Origin: Rs1 sp038900335
GTDB taxonomy: Bacteria; Pseudomonadota; Gammaproteobacteria; Pseudomonadales; Balneatricaceae
Direction of reading: 5' to 3'
Assembly: GCA_038900335.1 (NCBI GenBank)
Contig: JBBMRB010000010.1
Span: 62,001-126,000, forward strand
DNA length: 64,000 nt
Under the pieces are notes generated by a model that saw only the letters and a list, made by a program, of their open reading frames with translations, had not been told where the DNA came from and searched no databases. The position numbers and the translations under genes are program-made. Positions 36,365 through 44,718 of this stretch are shown here, one piece after another; the stretch's first letter is position 1, and each line of letters begins with the position of its first letter.

Positions 36365-36399
36365 GCCAACAACGCGTTGAGCTTGGTCACGTTGTTGGC
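36365..36399 (+). terminator. Hairpin after the Atm1-type exporter gene
   Basis: A perfect 10-base stem, arms 36365-36374 and 36390-36399, about 35 bases past the exporter stop. Confidence 0.6.
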
Positions 36400-36406
36400 G
36401 TAAATA

Positions 36407-36442
36407 AGCGATACACAGACGTTTAATGCTCTGTGTATCGCT
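36407..36442. terminator. Hairpin at the end of nhaD
   Basis: A perfect 13-base stem (36407-36419 with 36430-36442) whose right arm touches the nhaD stop codon; between convergent genes, so it can serve both directions. Confidence 0.7.
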
Positions 36443-37683
36443 TAGTACAATAGTTTACCTACCATTAAACTGCCGACATAGCCCACTGAATAAGTCACTA
36501 GCAGATAGAAGAAGTAGCGCATATAGGAGAAAAAGTTAATTTCTTTTACTTTACTCATGGCAACAATACCCGCTGCTGAACCTATAATTAGTAGCGAGCC
36601 ACCAACACCAACAGCGTAAGTAAGTGATAACCAGTGCTCTGGTTGCATTGTAATGGTTGATTTTAATACAGCTGCAGTTAATGGTACGTTATCAACGAGT
36701 GATGAGATTAAGCCCATCGTGAAATTAGCGTATTCAACCGGAATATACTGGTACAGTTTGACCATAGAATCGAGCACACCAATTTCTTTTAGCATGCCGA
36801 CTAATAATAAAATACCTAAGAAAAATAGCAGGGTGTCGTATTCAATAACGCGTAGATAATCTAAAAAATTGTCTCTTTTATCGCCGCGGTAAAAAATGCG
36901 GCCAACTAAAAACATGATCGATAAACCAAATAAGAAAGTCAGCACTGGCGGTATTTGTGCATAGACATTGAGCACGATAGTCGAAAGAATCGTCAGTATA
37001 AAAATAGCGGCAATGCGCTTGCCAACTAAGTCTTCCCTACGCTTTTCTTTTTGAATTTCAATGGTGCCTTGCAGCGAAAAGGAAAAGAGGGTTGTTAGCA
37101 ATAAGACGCTGATTAAAGATGGCACAGCTAACCAGAGTAAATCTTGTATCGCCACTTTGTTTTCAAGGAAAATCATTAATGTTGTGACATCACCTGTAAT
37201 CAGGGCGACACCACCGGAGTTAACTGAGAAGACGACCAGCACAGCGAATTTTAATGTTTTCTCAGGCGGTAATTTTAATGACAGTACTAAGGTGATGGAT
37301 ACCAGAGTCGCTGTAATATTGTCTGATAGAGAGGAGAAGGTAAAAGAGAAAAGGGCGACTAAAAACAGTAGCGCTTTTTCGCTGATTTTATCGGGCAATA
37401 TGGCATAAATCATCGACTCTATCAGGCCTTGATGATTCAGGTATGCAACGAATGTCATTGCCGCCATGAGGAATAGCCATAAAGTTGCTATTTCCAATAA
37501 GTTTTCATTAAATGCTAAATGTATGTCTTCTCGGTTTAAGCCGTGCTGTGGAAAAATAAACAATATAATCCAGCTTAAAGCTCCTAGAAACAGAGTGGTT
37601 TTTGCTTTATTTATATGAATTACTTCTTCAAGAACAATAGATAAAAAGGCGAGAACAGCTAATGAGATCAATAAGATCTGCAT
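36442..37683 (-). CDS. nhaD: NhaD-family sodium/proton antiporter
   Basis: A 413-residue membrane protein with about 11-12 helices. LWLFLMAAMTFVAYLNHQGLIESM, FTFSSLSDNITATLVSITL and FSVNSGGVALITGDVTTLMIFL are NhaD hallmarks, as is LVDNVPLTAAVLKS near the end, with the paired SxxDN motifs expected to form the ion path. It exports sodium or lithium for protons and is common in marine and halophilic gammaproteobacteria. GGAGG precedes the ATG. Monocistronic. Confidence 0.93.
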   Translation of the reverse strand: MQILLISLAVLAFLSIVLEEVIHINKAKTTLFLGALSWIILFIFPQHGLNREDIHLAFNENLLEIATLWLFLMAAMTFVAYLNHQGLIESMIYAILPDKISEKALLFLVALFSFTFSSLSDNITATLVSITLVLSLKLPPEKTLKFAVLVVFSVNSGGVALITGDVTTLMIFLENKVAIQDLLWLAVPSLISVLLLTTLFSFSLQGTIEIQKEKRREDLVGKRIAAIFILTILSTIVLNVYAQIPPVLTFLFGLSIMFLVGRIFYRGDKRDNFLDYLRVIEYDTLLFFLGILLLVGMLKEIGVLDSMVKLYQYIPVEYANFTMGLISSLVDNVPLTAAVLKSTITMQPEHWLSLTYAVGVGGSLLIIGSAAGIVAMSKVKEINFFSYMRYFFYLLVTYSVGYVGSLMVGKLLY

Positions 37684-37813
37684 GAAAACCTCCGATATCA
37701 GGGTATCGTTTATAGGGTTAAGTTTATCAAGGGTAAGGGCAAAACTTGCGTGTTCAGAAGTTTAGAGTAAGTAAACAGAAAAGCAATAGCTTTACTCTAC
37801 TATCAAGAAATAC

Positions 37814-39070
37814 CTATACTTGGCCAGTATTTTGCTTTTTGTTAGTGGTGTTAATAGGCTTTTCAGTGCGGTCATTAAAACGAATGTTAACGCTAAAGCT
37901 CGCTTGTTGTGCATCGATAGTGAGTGGCCATTGGTTGGCGTCACAAATGCGCTGCACTATTTGTAAGCCGATGCCTTTTTCTTTAAAACACTGCGCTAGC
38001 GAATGATGATTACTAATAGTAAGAGCGTGTTGATCTGCTGATATTTTAATGTTGCCATCACCATGTCTTAGGGCATTGCGCAATAAGTTTTCAATAACCA
38101 TGGTTAGCATAACCGGTTTTAGCTGCCAGCTGAATTCAACAAAATGTGTGCTGATCATTGGTTTTTCGTGCTCTGCTAGGGTGTCTTTTATTTGCTCAAT
38201 TAAGGTTTCTAGCGAGTGATTATCAACTGACTCATTATCAAAAGTGGTTTGGCTCTTATCTTCTCGTCCTAACCATAGAAACATTTCAATTAAACTGCTC
38301 ATGCGCTGGGTGGCGATTTCCATACGCTTAAGAATGCGTAAGTTAATAGCAGATGGCGGCAGTGTCTTGGTCAATAAATCTAGGTTGCCGCGAATAATGG
38401 TGACCGGTGTTCTGAGCTCGTGACTGGCAAAACGTGTAAAATCTTGCTCACGCTGGGTGTACTTGCGCATTTTAATAATTAAATTACTAAAGTGATTACT
38501 GAGCTGGCCTATTTCATCATCGCGATCAAGTAAGGGTAGCTGATTGGAATTGATATTTAAGTTACGTACTCTCTCCTGTAATTCTATCACCGGTAATGTC
38601 AGTCTTTTGGCCATAAATAACACTAAAAACACCACAATACAGGTGGTCAGTATTGCCGCTAAGATAACAAAGAGAATATCTTCAAACTCCTCTTCGACAA
38701 AGGATTGCTGCTGCTCAAAGCCTAGTCTTAAATAATATAGCTCACGGCTGTGACTGTGTTGCCCGATGATCAATAAGCTGTTGTCTTTGAGCTGGTGGAC
38801 ACCGTTAGTTGCATATTCGCTAAACTCTGCAGGTAGCTCACTCGCTGTTGAATAGAGCTCATACCCTGGGTTTTTAATGGTGTTTTTAGCAAATTCGCCT
38901 GCTTTGATAGACTCAACTATCTGCTGTTTCAAGGGCGAGGGAAGCTTAGTTTGATCACTCGCTTCTATATATTCAATGAGTAACCAAAAGACAGCTAAGG
39001 TGACTAAGATAAGCACGAAGGTGTAACCTGTGATGGCAAAAATAAATCGGCGTCTATAACTTAACTTCAT
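37814..39070 (-). CDS. Two-component sensor histidine kinase (PmrB/QseC-like context)
   Basis: A 418-residue kinase: membrane helix near 8-32, a periplasmic loop (about 33-140), second helix near 150, HAMP (about 165-220), phospho-acceptor box FTRFASHELRTPVTIIRGN near 225, N box NLLRNALRHG near 335 and a G box KEKGIGLQIVQRICD near 375. The start overlaps the response-regulator stop by four bases (ATGA), so they are a translated pair. Position behind a phosphoethanolamine transferase suggests sensing of envelope stress or cationic peptides. The N box lacks the usual DNA... triplet variant but has the key Asn. Confidence 0.9.
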   Translation of the reverse strand: MKLSYRRRFIFAITGYTFVLILVTLAVFWLLIEYIEASDQTKLPSPLKQQIVESIKAGEFAKNTIKNPGYELYSTASELPAEFSEYATNGVHQLKDNSLLIIGQHSHSRELYYLRLGFEQQQSFVEEEFEDILFVILAAILTTCIVVFLVLFMAKRLTLPVIELQERVRNLNINSNQLPLLDRDDEIGQLSNHFSNLIIKMRKYTQREQDFTRFASHELRTPVTIIRGNLDLLTKTLPPSAINLRILKRMEIATQRMSSLIEMFLWLGREDKSQTTFDNESVDNHSLETLIEQIKDTLAEHEKPMISTHFVEFSWQLKPVMLTMVIENLLRNALRHGDGNIKISADQHALTISNHHSLAQCFKEKGIGLQIVQRICDANQWPLTIDAQQASFSVNIRFNDRTEKPINTTNKKQNTGQV

Positions 39071-39750
39071 TCATTTATCTCACGGGCTAGCATTAACTTG
39101 TAACCCTGATTGCGTACCGTTTTTAGGATATCGTAAGGGTAGGGCTTATCGACTATCTGACGCAACTGGTACAAATGGCTGCGAAAAGAGTCACTATCAG
39201 GTGGCTCGCCCTGCCATATATCATACTCTAACTGCTCTCGCGTGACGATTTTAGGTGCCTGTGTGATCAGTTGCTTAAGTAGTTTGTACTGTATTTGGTT
39301 AAGGTTGAGTAACTGAGCACTGCGGTATATCTGTTTGCTGTCTAAATCGATCAGTAATTCACCGTATTGTACTTGGCTGATAGATTGTCTCGATACTCGC
39401 TTGCTCAGCGCCTGGATGCGGCACAACAATTCATCCATGGCGAATGGCTTCACCAAATAATCATCAGCACCGGCATTAAAGCCAATAATTTTATCATCTA
39501 AAGTATCTCGTGCAGTGAGGAAGATGATAGGGGTAGTGCAGCCATGAGCTCTGATTTTCTGGCATGTGGCAATGCCGTTTAGTTTTGGCATCATCACATC
39601 TAATACGATGACGTCGTAGTTGTTTTTTTGCACTAGCGCTAGCGCTTGCTCACCATTGTAGGCGCAATCGGCAATAATGTTGTCCAAGCTTAACTGATCG
39701 GCAATGGTGGTGAGTATATCTACTTCATCATCTACTATTAAAACCTGCAT
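39067..39750 (-). CDS. OmpR-family response regulator
   Basis: A 227-residue regulator. The receiver (1-120) has the acidic pocket DDE, phospho-acceptor Asp in VIVLDVMMPKLNG near 51, LTARD and the conserved Lys in YLVKPF. The C-terminal winged helix (about 130-222) contains LNQIQYKLLKQLI and DSFRSHLYQLRQIVDKP. It is cotranscribed with its kinase (4-base overlap) and lies one base after the PAP2 gene, so it probably controls its own operon including eptA. Confidence 0.93.
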   Translation of the reverse strand: MQVLIVDDEVDILTTIADQLSLDNIIADCAYNGEQALALVQKNNYDVIVLDVMMPKLNGIATCQKIRAHGCTTPIIFLTARDTLDDKIIGFNAGADDYLVKPFAMDELLCRIQALSKRVSRQSISQVQYGELLIDLDSKQIYRSAQLLNLNQIQYKLLKQLITQAPKIVTREQLEYDIWQGEPPDSDSFRSHLYQLRQIVDKPYPYDILKTVRNQGYKLMLAREINE

Positions 39751-39751
39751 G

Positions 39752-40432
39752 CTATGCCTTTTTCTGCCTTGTCATTAACGGGGAAAATATACTGGCAATA
39801 GACCAGCAAATACCGAGTGTCCAGAGATCATGTGATAGAAAATGAGCTCCTCGCAATTGTTGAGTAAACCCTAAAATCAAGCCTACTATTAATACAAAAG
39901 CCAAGCCATAGTAGCGATAACTTGGTGCGTATCGTTTTAGTAAATAAAAGATACCTAGCCAAGCATAGCCTGAGCTTGCGTGCCCCGCCGGGAAGCAACT
40001 GACACTTGGGTAGCTACTCGGCCTGCTTTGATAGGCCGAATAATAGCTGAGGTCACCACCAAAATTTTGGATATTCCAAGGGCAGTCAACTTGCGTTATT
40101 TTTTTTAATAATGCGATCACTAGCACTGATAATATCGCACTCAGCAACAGATAACCAAGTGCTGAGCTCTGAATATAAGGTGGTGAGTATTTAAAGCTAG
40201 CAAGCCATAGAGCCAATAGAGCGATAGTCAGTATGGTCAGCGTTTGCCTGGCACCAGTGTGCAGTATGTTTTCTAGTAACCAGTGGCTTTTTAAGGCCCA
40301 TTGATCACCCTGTAAATGGTAAATAAATGTTGCTAATTTAAGGTCAATATTAAAAAAATCGATAGCCGTTAATGCCAGCGCAATAAAGATGATAGGGCTA
40401 ATGAGGTGGTGATACCAGTATCGCATAGTCAT
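39752..40432 (-). CDS. PAP2-family membrane phosphatase
   Basis: A 226-residue protein with about five or six helices. The PAP2 signature is spread over RPSSYPSVSCFPAGHASSGYAWLG (residues about 133-155) and RGAHFLSHDLW near 200, with the catalytic His residues in AGH and FLSH. Family members remove phosphate from lipids such as undecaprenyl-PP or phosphatidylglycerol phosphate, or transfer it to lipid A. Lying between eptA and a two-component system, it most likely takes part in lipid A modification or precursor recycling. Confidence 0.88.
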   Translation of the reverse strand: MTMRYWYHHLISPIIFIALALTAIDFFNIDLKLATFIYHLQGDQWALKSHWLLENILHTGARQTLTILTIALLALWLASFKYSPPYIQSSALGYLLLSAILSVLVIALLKKITQVDCPWNIQNFGGDLSYYSAYQSRPSSYPSVSCFPAGHASSGYAWLGIFYLLKRYAPSYRYYGLAFVLIVGLILGFTQQLRGAHFLSHDLWTLGICWSIASIFSPLMTRQKKA

Positions 40433-40442
40433 TGATGATCGA

Positions 40443-40496
40443 ATTATAGTTGTATTATAGTTGAGTTATAGTGAATTATAGTTCAGCGATAGTTGA
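40443..40496. repeat. Short degenerate tandem repeat of TATAGTTG type
   Basis: Four to five copies of an approximately 10-11-base unit (TTATAGTTG and close variants) occupy the gap between eptA and PAP2 and run into the last codons of eptA. Looks like a slippage-made array; no function evident. Confidence 0.6.
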
Positions 40497-42128
40497 GCTT
40501 TGGCGACAATCGGCAAAGATATCTAGTTCAGCTTGATACGCAGTAGTGGCCACATTATATAAGCCTAAGAGCGAATGAAAAATATTATCGTGGCTAAATT
40601 GTTGTGAGCTTTTGTTTTCTAAACACTGCTGATTTATAGCAAAACGCTGTGTGAAACTAGCGGATAACCATAGCATAAAAGGCACTTCTTTTTGGTTATC
40701 AGGTGCTATTGTGTATGGCAGTCCGTGCAGGTAGATATTATTTTCACCTAGAGATTCACCGTGATCAGAGATATAGAGCATCGCTGTATCGTATTGATCC
40801 TGCTTAGAATTGAGGTAATCAATCGTTTTGCTCAGAAAGTAATCGGTATATAAAATGCTGTTATCATAACTGTTAACAATGCTTTGCTCAGTACAGCTGC
40901 TAAGATCTGAAGATTCGCAAACCGGCGTATAAACTGCGAATGCTTTGGGGTATCTTTTCGAGTAGGCTGGGCCGTGACTACCTTGCTGGTGCAGTACGAT
41001 TAACGCCGGCTTATCGTTACTATTAAGGTATGAGTCAAGCTTGGTGAGCATCGCTTCATCAAAACATGTTTTATCTTGGCACACATCAGTATTAGCGAAG
41101 ATTTCTTCGCCTTGCTTGGTGATGCGATCGCAAACCCCTTTGCAGCCAGAGTTGTTATCTCGCCACATGACATCAAAACCGATACGGCGCATAACATCTA
41201 AAACATTCTCTGAATTTTCGGCCTGCCAGCCATCAAAGTTAACTCTCGCTTGTTTGGAGAATAAACAAGGTACTGAAACCGCGGTACTGGTGCCACAGGA
41301 GCTAACATTGGAGAAATTAACAATATCCTGTTGGCTCAAGTTGGGATTAGTGTTGCGCGCATAGCCGTTAAGTGCAAAGTTTTTAGCCCTAGCTGTTTCA
41401 CCAACTACTAGTATAGTGACTACTTTTTTATCTTGTTTTTGCCAAGTTCCAGCTAGACGGGCATCTTCGGCAATTGTTTGAAATTCAACGTCTTGTTGCT
41501 CATAAGCCCCTGACATATACCTGGCAGCATAGTAGATATAGCTAGAGGGGATAATTACATTTCTTATTTCACGCTGATTTCTAAAGGTCGATGAGTAATC
41601 TTTATAAAAAACCGCTAAATTAGCAATAATAATGACTAGGCAGACAGCGCTAATGATGATTTTTTTCTTACATTCTATTAACAGTGGTGAATAGGTTATT
41701 TTGCTGTGGATAATAATCATGCTTGGAATCACACCGAGCAAAATAATGTAGATAATTAGTTTAGCATTAAATAAGTCGGCCACTTCGTCAATATCGGTCT
41801 CAAAAGTATTTTGAATCATGGTTTTATCATAGACAATGCCAAATGTATTGATGAAATAGGTAGCGATAGCAGCGGATAAAATAATAGCGACAGCGAGCGG
41901 TTTATGCAGTAACTTGACGCTAATCACCGTCAATATTAAATTGAAGATAGCGACTAGAAAAGTAAAAAAAGAAATAATAAACAATGATTTAACGATAATA
42001 GGCTGATCGTTATTGCTAAATAATAGCGACCATAACCGCTGATTGTAGAAACATGCTAAGACAATAGATAATAATAAGTTGAAATAATTACTAGCAAGGC
42101 TGATAGGTGTGAGTTTTATCGTTTTCAT
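40476..42128 (-). CDS. eptA: Phosphoethanolamine-lipid A transferase, EptA/MCR family
   Basis: A 550-residue enzyme with five N-terminal membrane helices (about 10-190) and a periplasmic sulfatase-fold domain. VLVVGETARAKNFALNGYARNTNPNL gives the first metal Glu; the nucleophile Thr is in SSCGTSTAVSVPCLFS; LHQQGSHGPAYSKRYP and YISDHGESLGENNIYLHGLPY supply the remaining zinc ligands. It moves phosphoethanolamine from phosphatidylethanolamine to lipid A, lowering negative charge and sensitivity to polymyxin-type peptides. It heads an operon with PAP2, a response regulator and a sensor kinase. Chromosomal context argues for an intrinsic gene, not a transferred mcr cassette. Confidence 0.93.
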   Translation of the reverse strand: MKTIKLTPISLASNYFNLLLSIVLACFYNQRLWSLLFSNNDQPIIVKSLFIISFFTFLVAIFNLILTVISVKLLHKPLAVAIILSAAIATYFINTFGIVYDKTMIQNTFETDIDEVADLFNAKLIIYIILLGVIPSMIIIHSKITYSPLLIECKKKIIISAVCLVIIIANLAVFYKDYSSTFRNQREIRNVIIPSSYIYYAARYMSGAYEQQDVEFQTIAEDARLAGTWQKQDKKVVTILVVGETARAKNFALNGYARNTNPNLSQQDIVNFSNVSSCGTSTAVSVPCLFSKQARVNFDGWQAENSENVLDVMRRIGFDVMWRDNNSGCKGVCDRITKQGEEIFANTDVCQDKTCFDEAMLTKLDSYLNSNDKPALIVLHQQGSHGPAYSKRYPKAFAVYTPVCESSDLSSCTEQSIVNSYDNSILYTDYFLSKTIDYLNSKQDQYDTAMLYISDHGESLGENNIYLHGLPYTIAPDNQKEVPFMLWLSASFTQRFAINQQCLENKSSQQFSHDNIFHSLLGLYNVATTAYQAELDIFADCRQSSTIAEL

Positions 42129-42221
42129 AAGTGTACAAAATTCATTGTTATAGTGACAACGCTATACTAAAAGAGTGAATGTGAAGCACAGGTGAAAAAA
42201 CTAATATAATGATTAAACTTA

Positions 42222-43130
42222 TTACTTTATGAGTGTTTTCTTGTTGCTGATACGCAATGTCACCATTGTTATACCGACAAGTACTAGGCAAGATCCGGCT
42301 ATAAAGTGCAGTTCTAGCGTTTCATTGAGTAAGATTACAGCAAAAATAATCCCGAAAATAGGCGTGACAAAGGAGAATACACCTAACTGCGCTGCAGGGT
42401 ATTGTTTGAGTAACCACAGCCATACAGAGAATGTAATTGCACAGACAATAATGCCTTGATAGAGAATACTAACCCATACAATCTGCGTCATATTAAATGC
42501 AATGTTATCGCTAAAGAGGCTCGCTGCTGACAATAATAGCGCGGCGCAAAACAACTGGTACAGTAAGGTTTGCGCTGAAGGTATGGTGCTCAATTTTGAG
42601 CAGCGAATAACAATGGTTGCTCCCGCCCAAAAAAGGCCAGAGAGCAGGGCCAGAAAATCCCCCCACAAAGTTTGGCTTGCCAGCACGTTATCGCTAGATT
42701 CACCTGCTAAAAAAGCCAGGGCGATCCCTAAAAAAGCAACAATAATACCTAGCCACTGCAACGGGGTAAGCCTTTCACTGGCTTGCAAAAAATGAAGAGC
42801 GAGGGCGACAAATATAGGTGCGCTATATAAAAAAACTGTGACGTGGGAGGCACTGGTATAATTTAAGCTCACGCCAAGCAGATAATATTCTAATGAGAAA
42901 AAGCAGCCGGCGAGCAAGCCCGCGGGCCACACGCCATTAAAATGCAGCTCTTGTTTGCGAAAATAAATAAATAAGCCGATAAAAACAGCGCCAATTGCTG
43001 ATCGCCCCGCTATTTGTAAAATAGGGGACATATCGACAGCGGCCGCTTTTAAAATAACTTGTTGAGTACCCCAAATAGCACTGAGTACGATCATCATTAT
43101 GATCGCCTGATTATCGATAGCCTTACGCAT
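42222..43130 (-). CDS. EamA/DMT-family transporter
   Basis: A 302-residue membrane protein with ten helices in two EamA repeats (IIMMIVLSAIWGTQQVILKAA at the start, the second repeat LWGDFLALLSGLFWAGATIVIRC near 155). Eight bases after the YaeR-like gene, so cotranscribed. It resembles RhaT/YdcZ-type exporters in layout only; substrate unknown. Confidence 0.86.
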   Translation of the reverse strand: MRKAIDNQAIIMMIVLSAIWGTQQVILKAAAVDMSPILQIAGRSAIGAVFIGLFIYFRKQELHFNGVWPAGLLAGCFFSLEYYLLGVSLNYTSASHVTVFLYSAPIFVALALHFLQASERLTPLQWLGIIVAFLGIALAFLAGESSDNVLASQTLWGDFLALLSGLFWAGATIVIRCSKLSTIPSAQTLLYQLFCAALLLSAASLFSDNIAFNMTQIVWVSILYQGIIVCAITFSVWLWLLKQYPAAQLGVFSFVTPIFGIIFAVILLNETLELHFIAGSCLVLVGITMVTLRISNKKTLIK

Positions 43131-43138
43131 TGTTAGTG

Positions 43139-43525
43139 CTAATTTTCATATAGTTCAATCGGTAAACCGTCAGGGTCATTAAAAAAGGCAAATTTCTTGT
43201 TAGTGTCTTGATCTACCCTGATTGCTTGAGTCGCAACACCTTTGCTATTTAGCTGGGCAATACATGATTTAATATCGGCAACGCGAAGCGCTAAGTGCCT
43301 TAACCCTTGTGCTTCAGGGTAGGAGAGTCTAGCAGGTGCGTTGGCAAATGAGAATAACTCAATCTGGCTGTTGTCAGCTAATAACAGGTCTAATTTAAAA
43401 GATTTTCTATCAGCTCGATATTGCTCATTGATGATAGTGAGCCCTAGTGTTTGAGTATAGAATTTTTTTGATACGCCATAATCACTGCAGATAATAGCGA
43501 TGTGGTGAATACCTAATATTTGCAT
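43139..43525 (-). CDS. gloA2: VOC-family metalloprotein, YaeR/GloA2-like
   Basis: A 128-residue single vicinal-oxygen-chelate protein. It follows the SMU1112c/YaeR pattern almost throughout: HHIAIICSDYGVSKKFYTQTLGL, QIELFSFANAPARLSYPEAQGLRHLAL and FAFFNDPDGLPIELYE, with metal-binding His and Glu at the usual positions (H7, E55, H78, E125 region). Glyoxalase I-like chemistry is presumed but not demonstrated for this subgroup. Operon with a DMT exporter just downstream. Confidence 0.9.
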   Translation of the reverse strand: MQILGIHHIAIICSDYGVSKKFYTQTLGLTIINEQYRADRKSFKLDLLLADNSQIELFSFANAPARLSYPEAQGLRHLALRVADIKSCIAQLNSKGVATQAIRVDQDTNKKFAFFNDPDGLPIELYEN

Positions 43526-43584
43526 GGCGTTTACTCTTAAATAATCACTACATTATAACGACTGCTGGAGTAAAGGTGGCTATT

Positions 43585-44508
43585 TTATTGGTATTTATCA
43601 CGTATCTTTTCATATTGTAGGCGATACAGAGCAATGCTCGAGTGAGGCAGCCAGCGCTCGGCAATACGTCGATAAGAGGACGTAAGCCAGTTGCTTTTTA
43701 TGAATTGATTAAGATCTGCTATCACCTGCCTGCCTACTTGCGTATTTGTACATAGTATATAAGCGAGTAAGTGCTCTTGTGACTCTAGTAATTTAGTCGA
43801 ACGGTATGGTTGCTGAGCATCGTTTTGAAAGGCATATACCGAGACAAACGGGTACTCTAAGGTAAAAGCTACACGCCTTTTTTCAGTGAGCTTAATGTGA
43901 TCAACAATGTTTAGCTGCGCTGGGTAGACGATAAAATTAGCGGGGTATTGTTTAATAATATGATTAATTTTTTTTCCGTATGATCGGTGTTTGGTGATAC
44001 TAATTTTAATTTCTGGTTTGCTCGTGATTAATGCCTCTAAAGACATAGGTTTATTAAAGGGCTGCCCTATCAATTGCTCTATTTCTGCTAGTCGGCTGTG
44101 ATGAAACTGTAGCGAGTGATTGGGAAGTTGTAACACAGGCAGAGAAGAGAGCACTTTGTCAGCGGGTAGCTTTCTTGGTAGCATTCCAGAGCAGGTTAGT
44201 GTCTTAGTGTCTTGTAAATCACGTAAGATACGGGCCATGACAGTGGTATAATTTTGGTGCTCATATTGTGGAAGGCTGCGCTGGATCAGTGCAAGCAGCT
44301 CATCACCCATACCAGTGTTGGCATTTTCTTCTTGCATTAAAAATAATGGTTTTATTTCATATTTTGCCCAGTGTATTTTTTCTTTTGCGCTTGCTGACAT
44401 ACTGAGCAAACAAGATAAAATAAAGAGGACGCACAGACTTGTGCTGTTAGGTACATACTGGGGAGAAGTATTAAAGATAGAGGCTTTATTTGATATCATA
44501 TTAGACAT
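43585..44508 (-). CDS. Periplasmic solute-binding-like protein (TIGR02285 type)
   Basis: About 307 residues. A hydrophobic secretion segment (LCVLFILSCLLSMSASA) follows an unusually long n-region, then a type-II periplasmic-binding-like fold (KEKIHWAKYEIKPLFLMQ, ending SSYRRIAERWLPHSS). It resembles the TIGR02285 group of family 3-like proteins with no assigned ligand. No permease or ATPase is nearby, so it is not part of a normal importer. The ATG at 44508 has no clear ribosome site; a TTG at 44535 is the alternative. Confidence 0.65.
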   Translation of the reverse strand: MSNMISNKASIFNTSPQYVPNSTSLCVLFILSCLLSMSASAKEKIHWAKYEIKPLFLMQEENANTGMGDELLALIQRSLPQYEHQNYTTVMARILRDLQDTKTLTCSGMLPRKLPADKVLSSLPVLQLPNHSLQFHHSRLAEIEQLIGQPFNKPMSLEALITSKPEIKISITKHRSYGKKINHIIKQYPANFIVYPAQLNIVDHIKLTEKRRVAFTLEYPFVSVYAFQNDAQQPYRSTKLLESQEHLLAYILCTNTQVGRQVIADLNQFIKSNWLTSSYRRIAERWLPHSSIALYRLQYEKIRDKYQ

Positions 44509-44681
44509 TCTATTCAGTTTGCAGTCATAAAACAACAGAAGATATCAAGCCATTGTGCAGCTATATATAACAGTGTGTATTTAACAGTGTGTAGTTTAGG
44601 GTATCAGTAGTAGATGACAGTATAGGCAAAATGATCGCTATTGTTAGCAGGTAAGTGCTGGTATAGGAAAGATTGAGAGAA

Positions 44682-44709
44682 AAACATGAGGCGTATTCGC
44701 CCCATGTTT
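44682..44709 (-). terminator. Terminator of putA
   Basis: Arms 44682-44693 and 44698-44709 pair with one mismatch around loop TATT; on the minus strand the stem ends in TTTTT, ten bases past the putA stop. Confidence 0.82.
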
Positions 44710-44718
44710 AATGATTGT

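Noticed and set aside
37763..37799. Inverted repeat TAGAGTAA/TTACTCTA between nhaD and the sensor kinase
   Set aside because: Only eight bases with a 21-base loop and no T-run; too weak to call a terminator or operator.
40476..42128. Recently acquired mcr-type resistance cassette
   Set aside because: No insertion sequence, inverted repeats or composition change; the operon includes its own two-component system, typical of a resident eptA locus.
44508..44535. TTG start nine codons upstream for the binding-like protein
   Set aside because: No ribosome site and it lengthens an already long n-region before the signal peptide; the ATG is preferred, though weakly.
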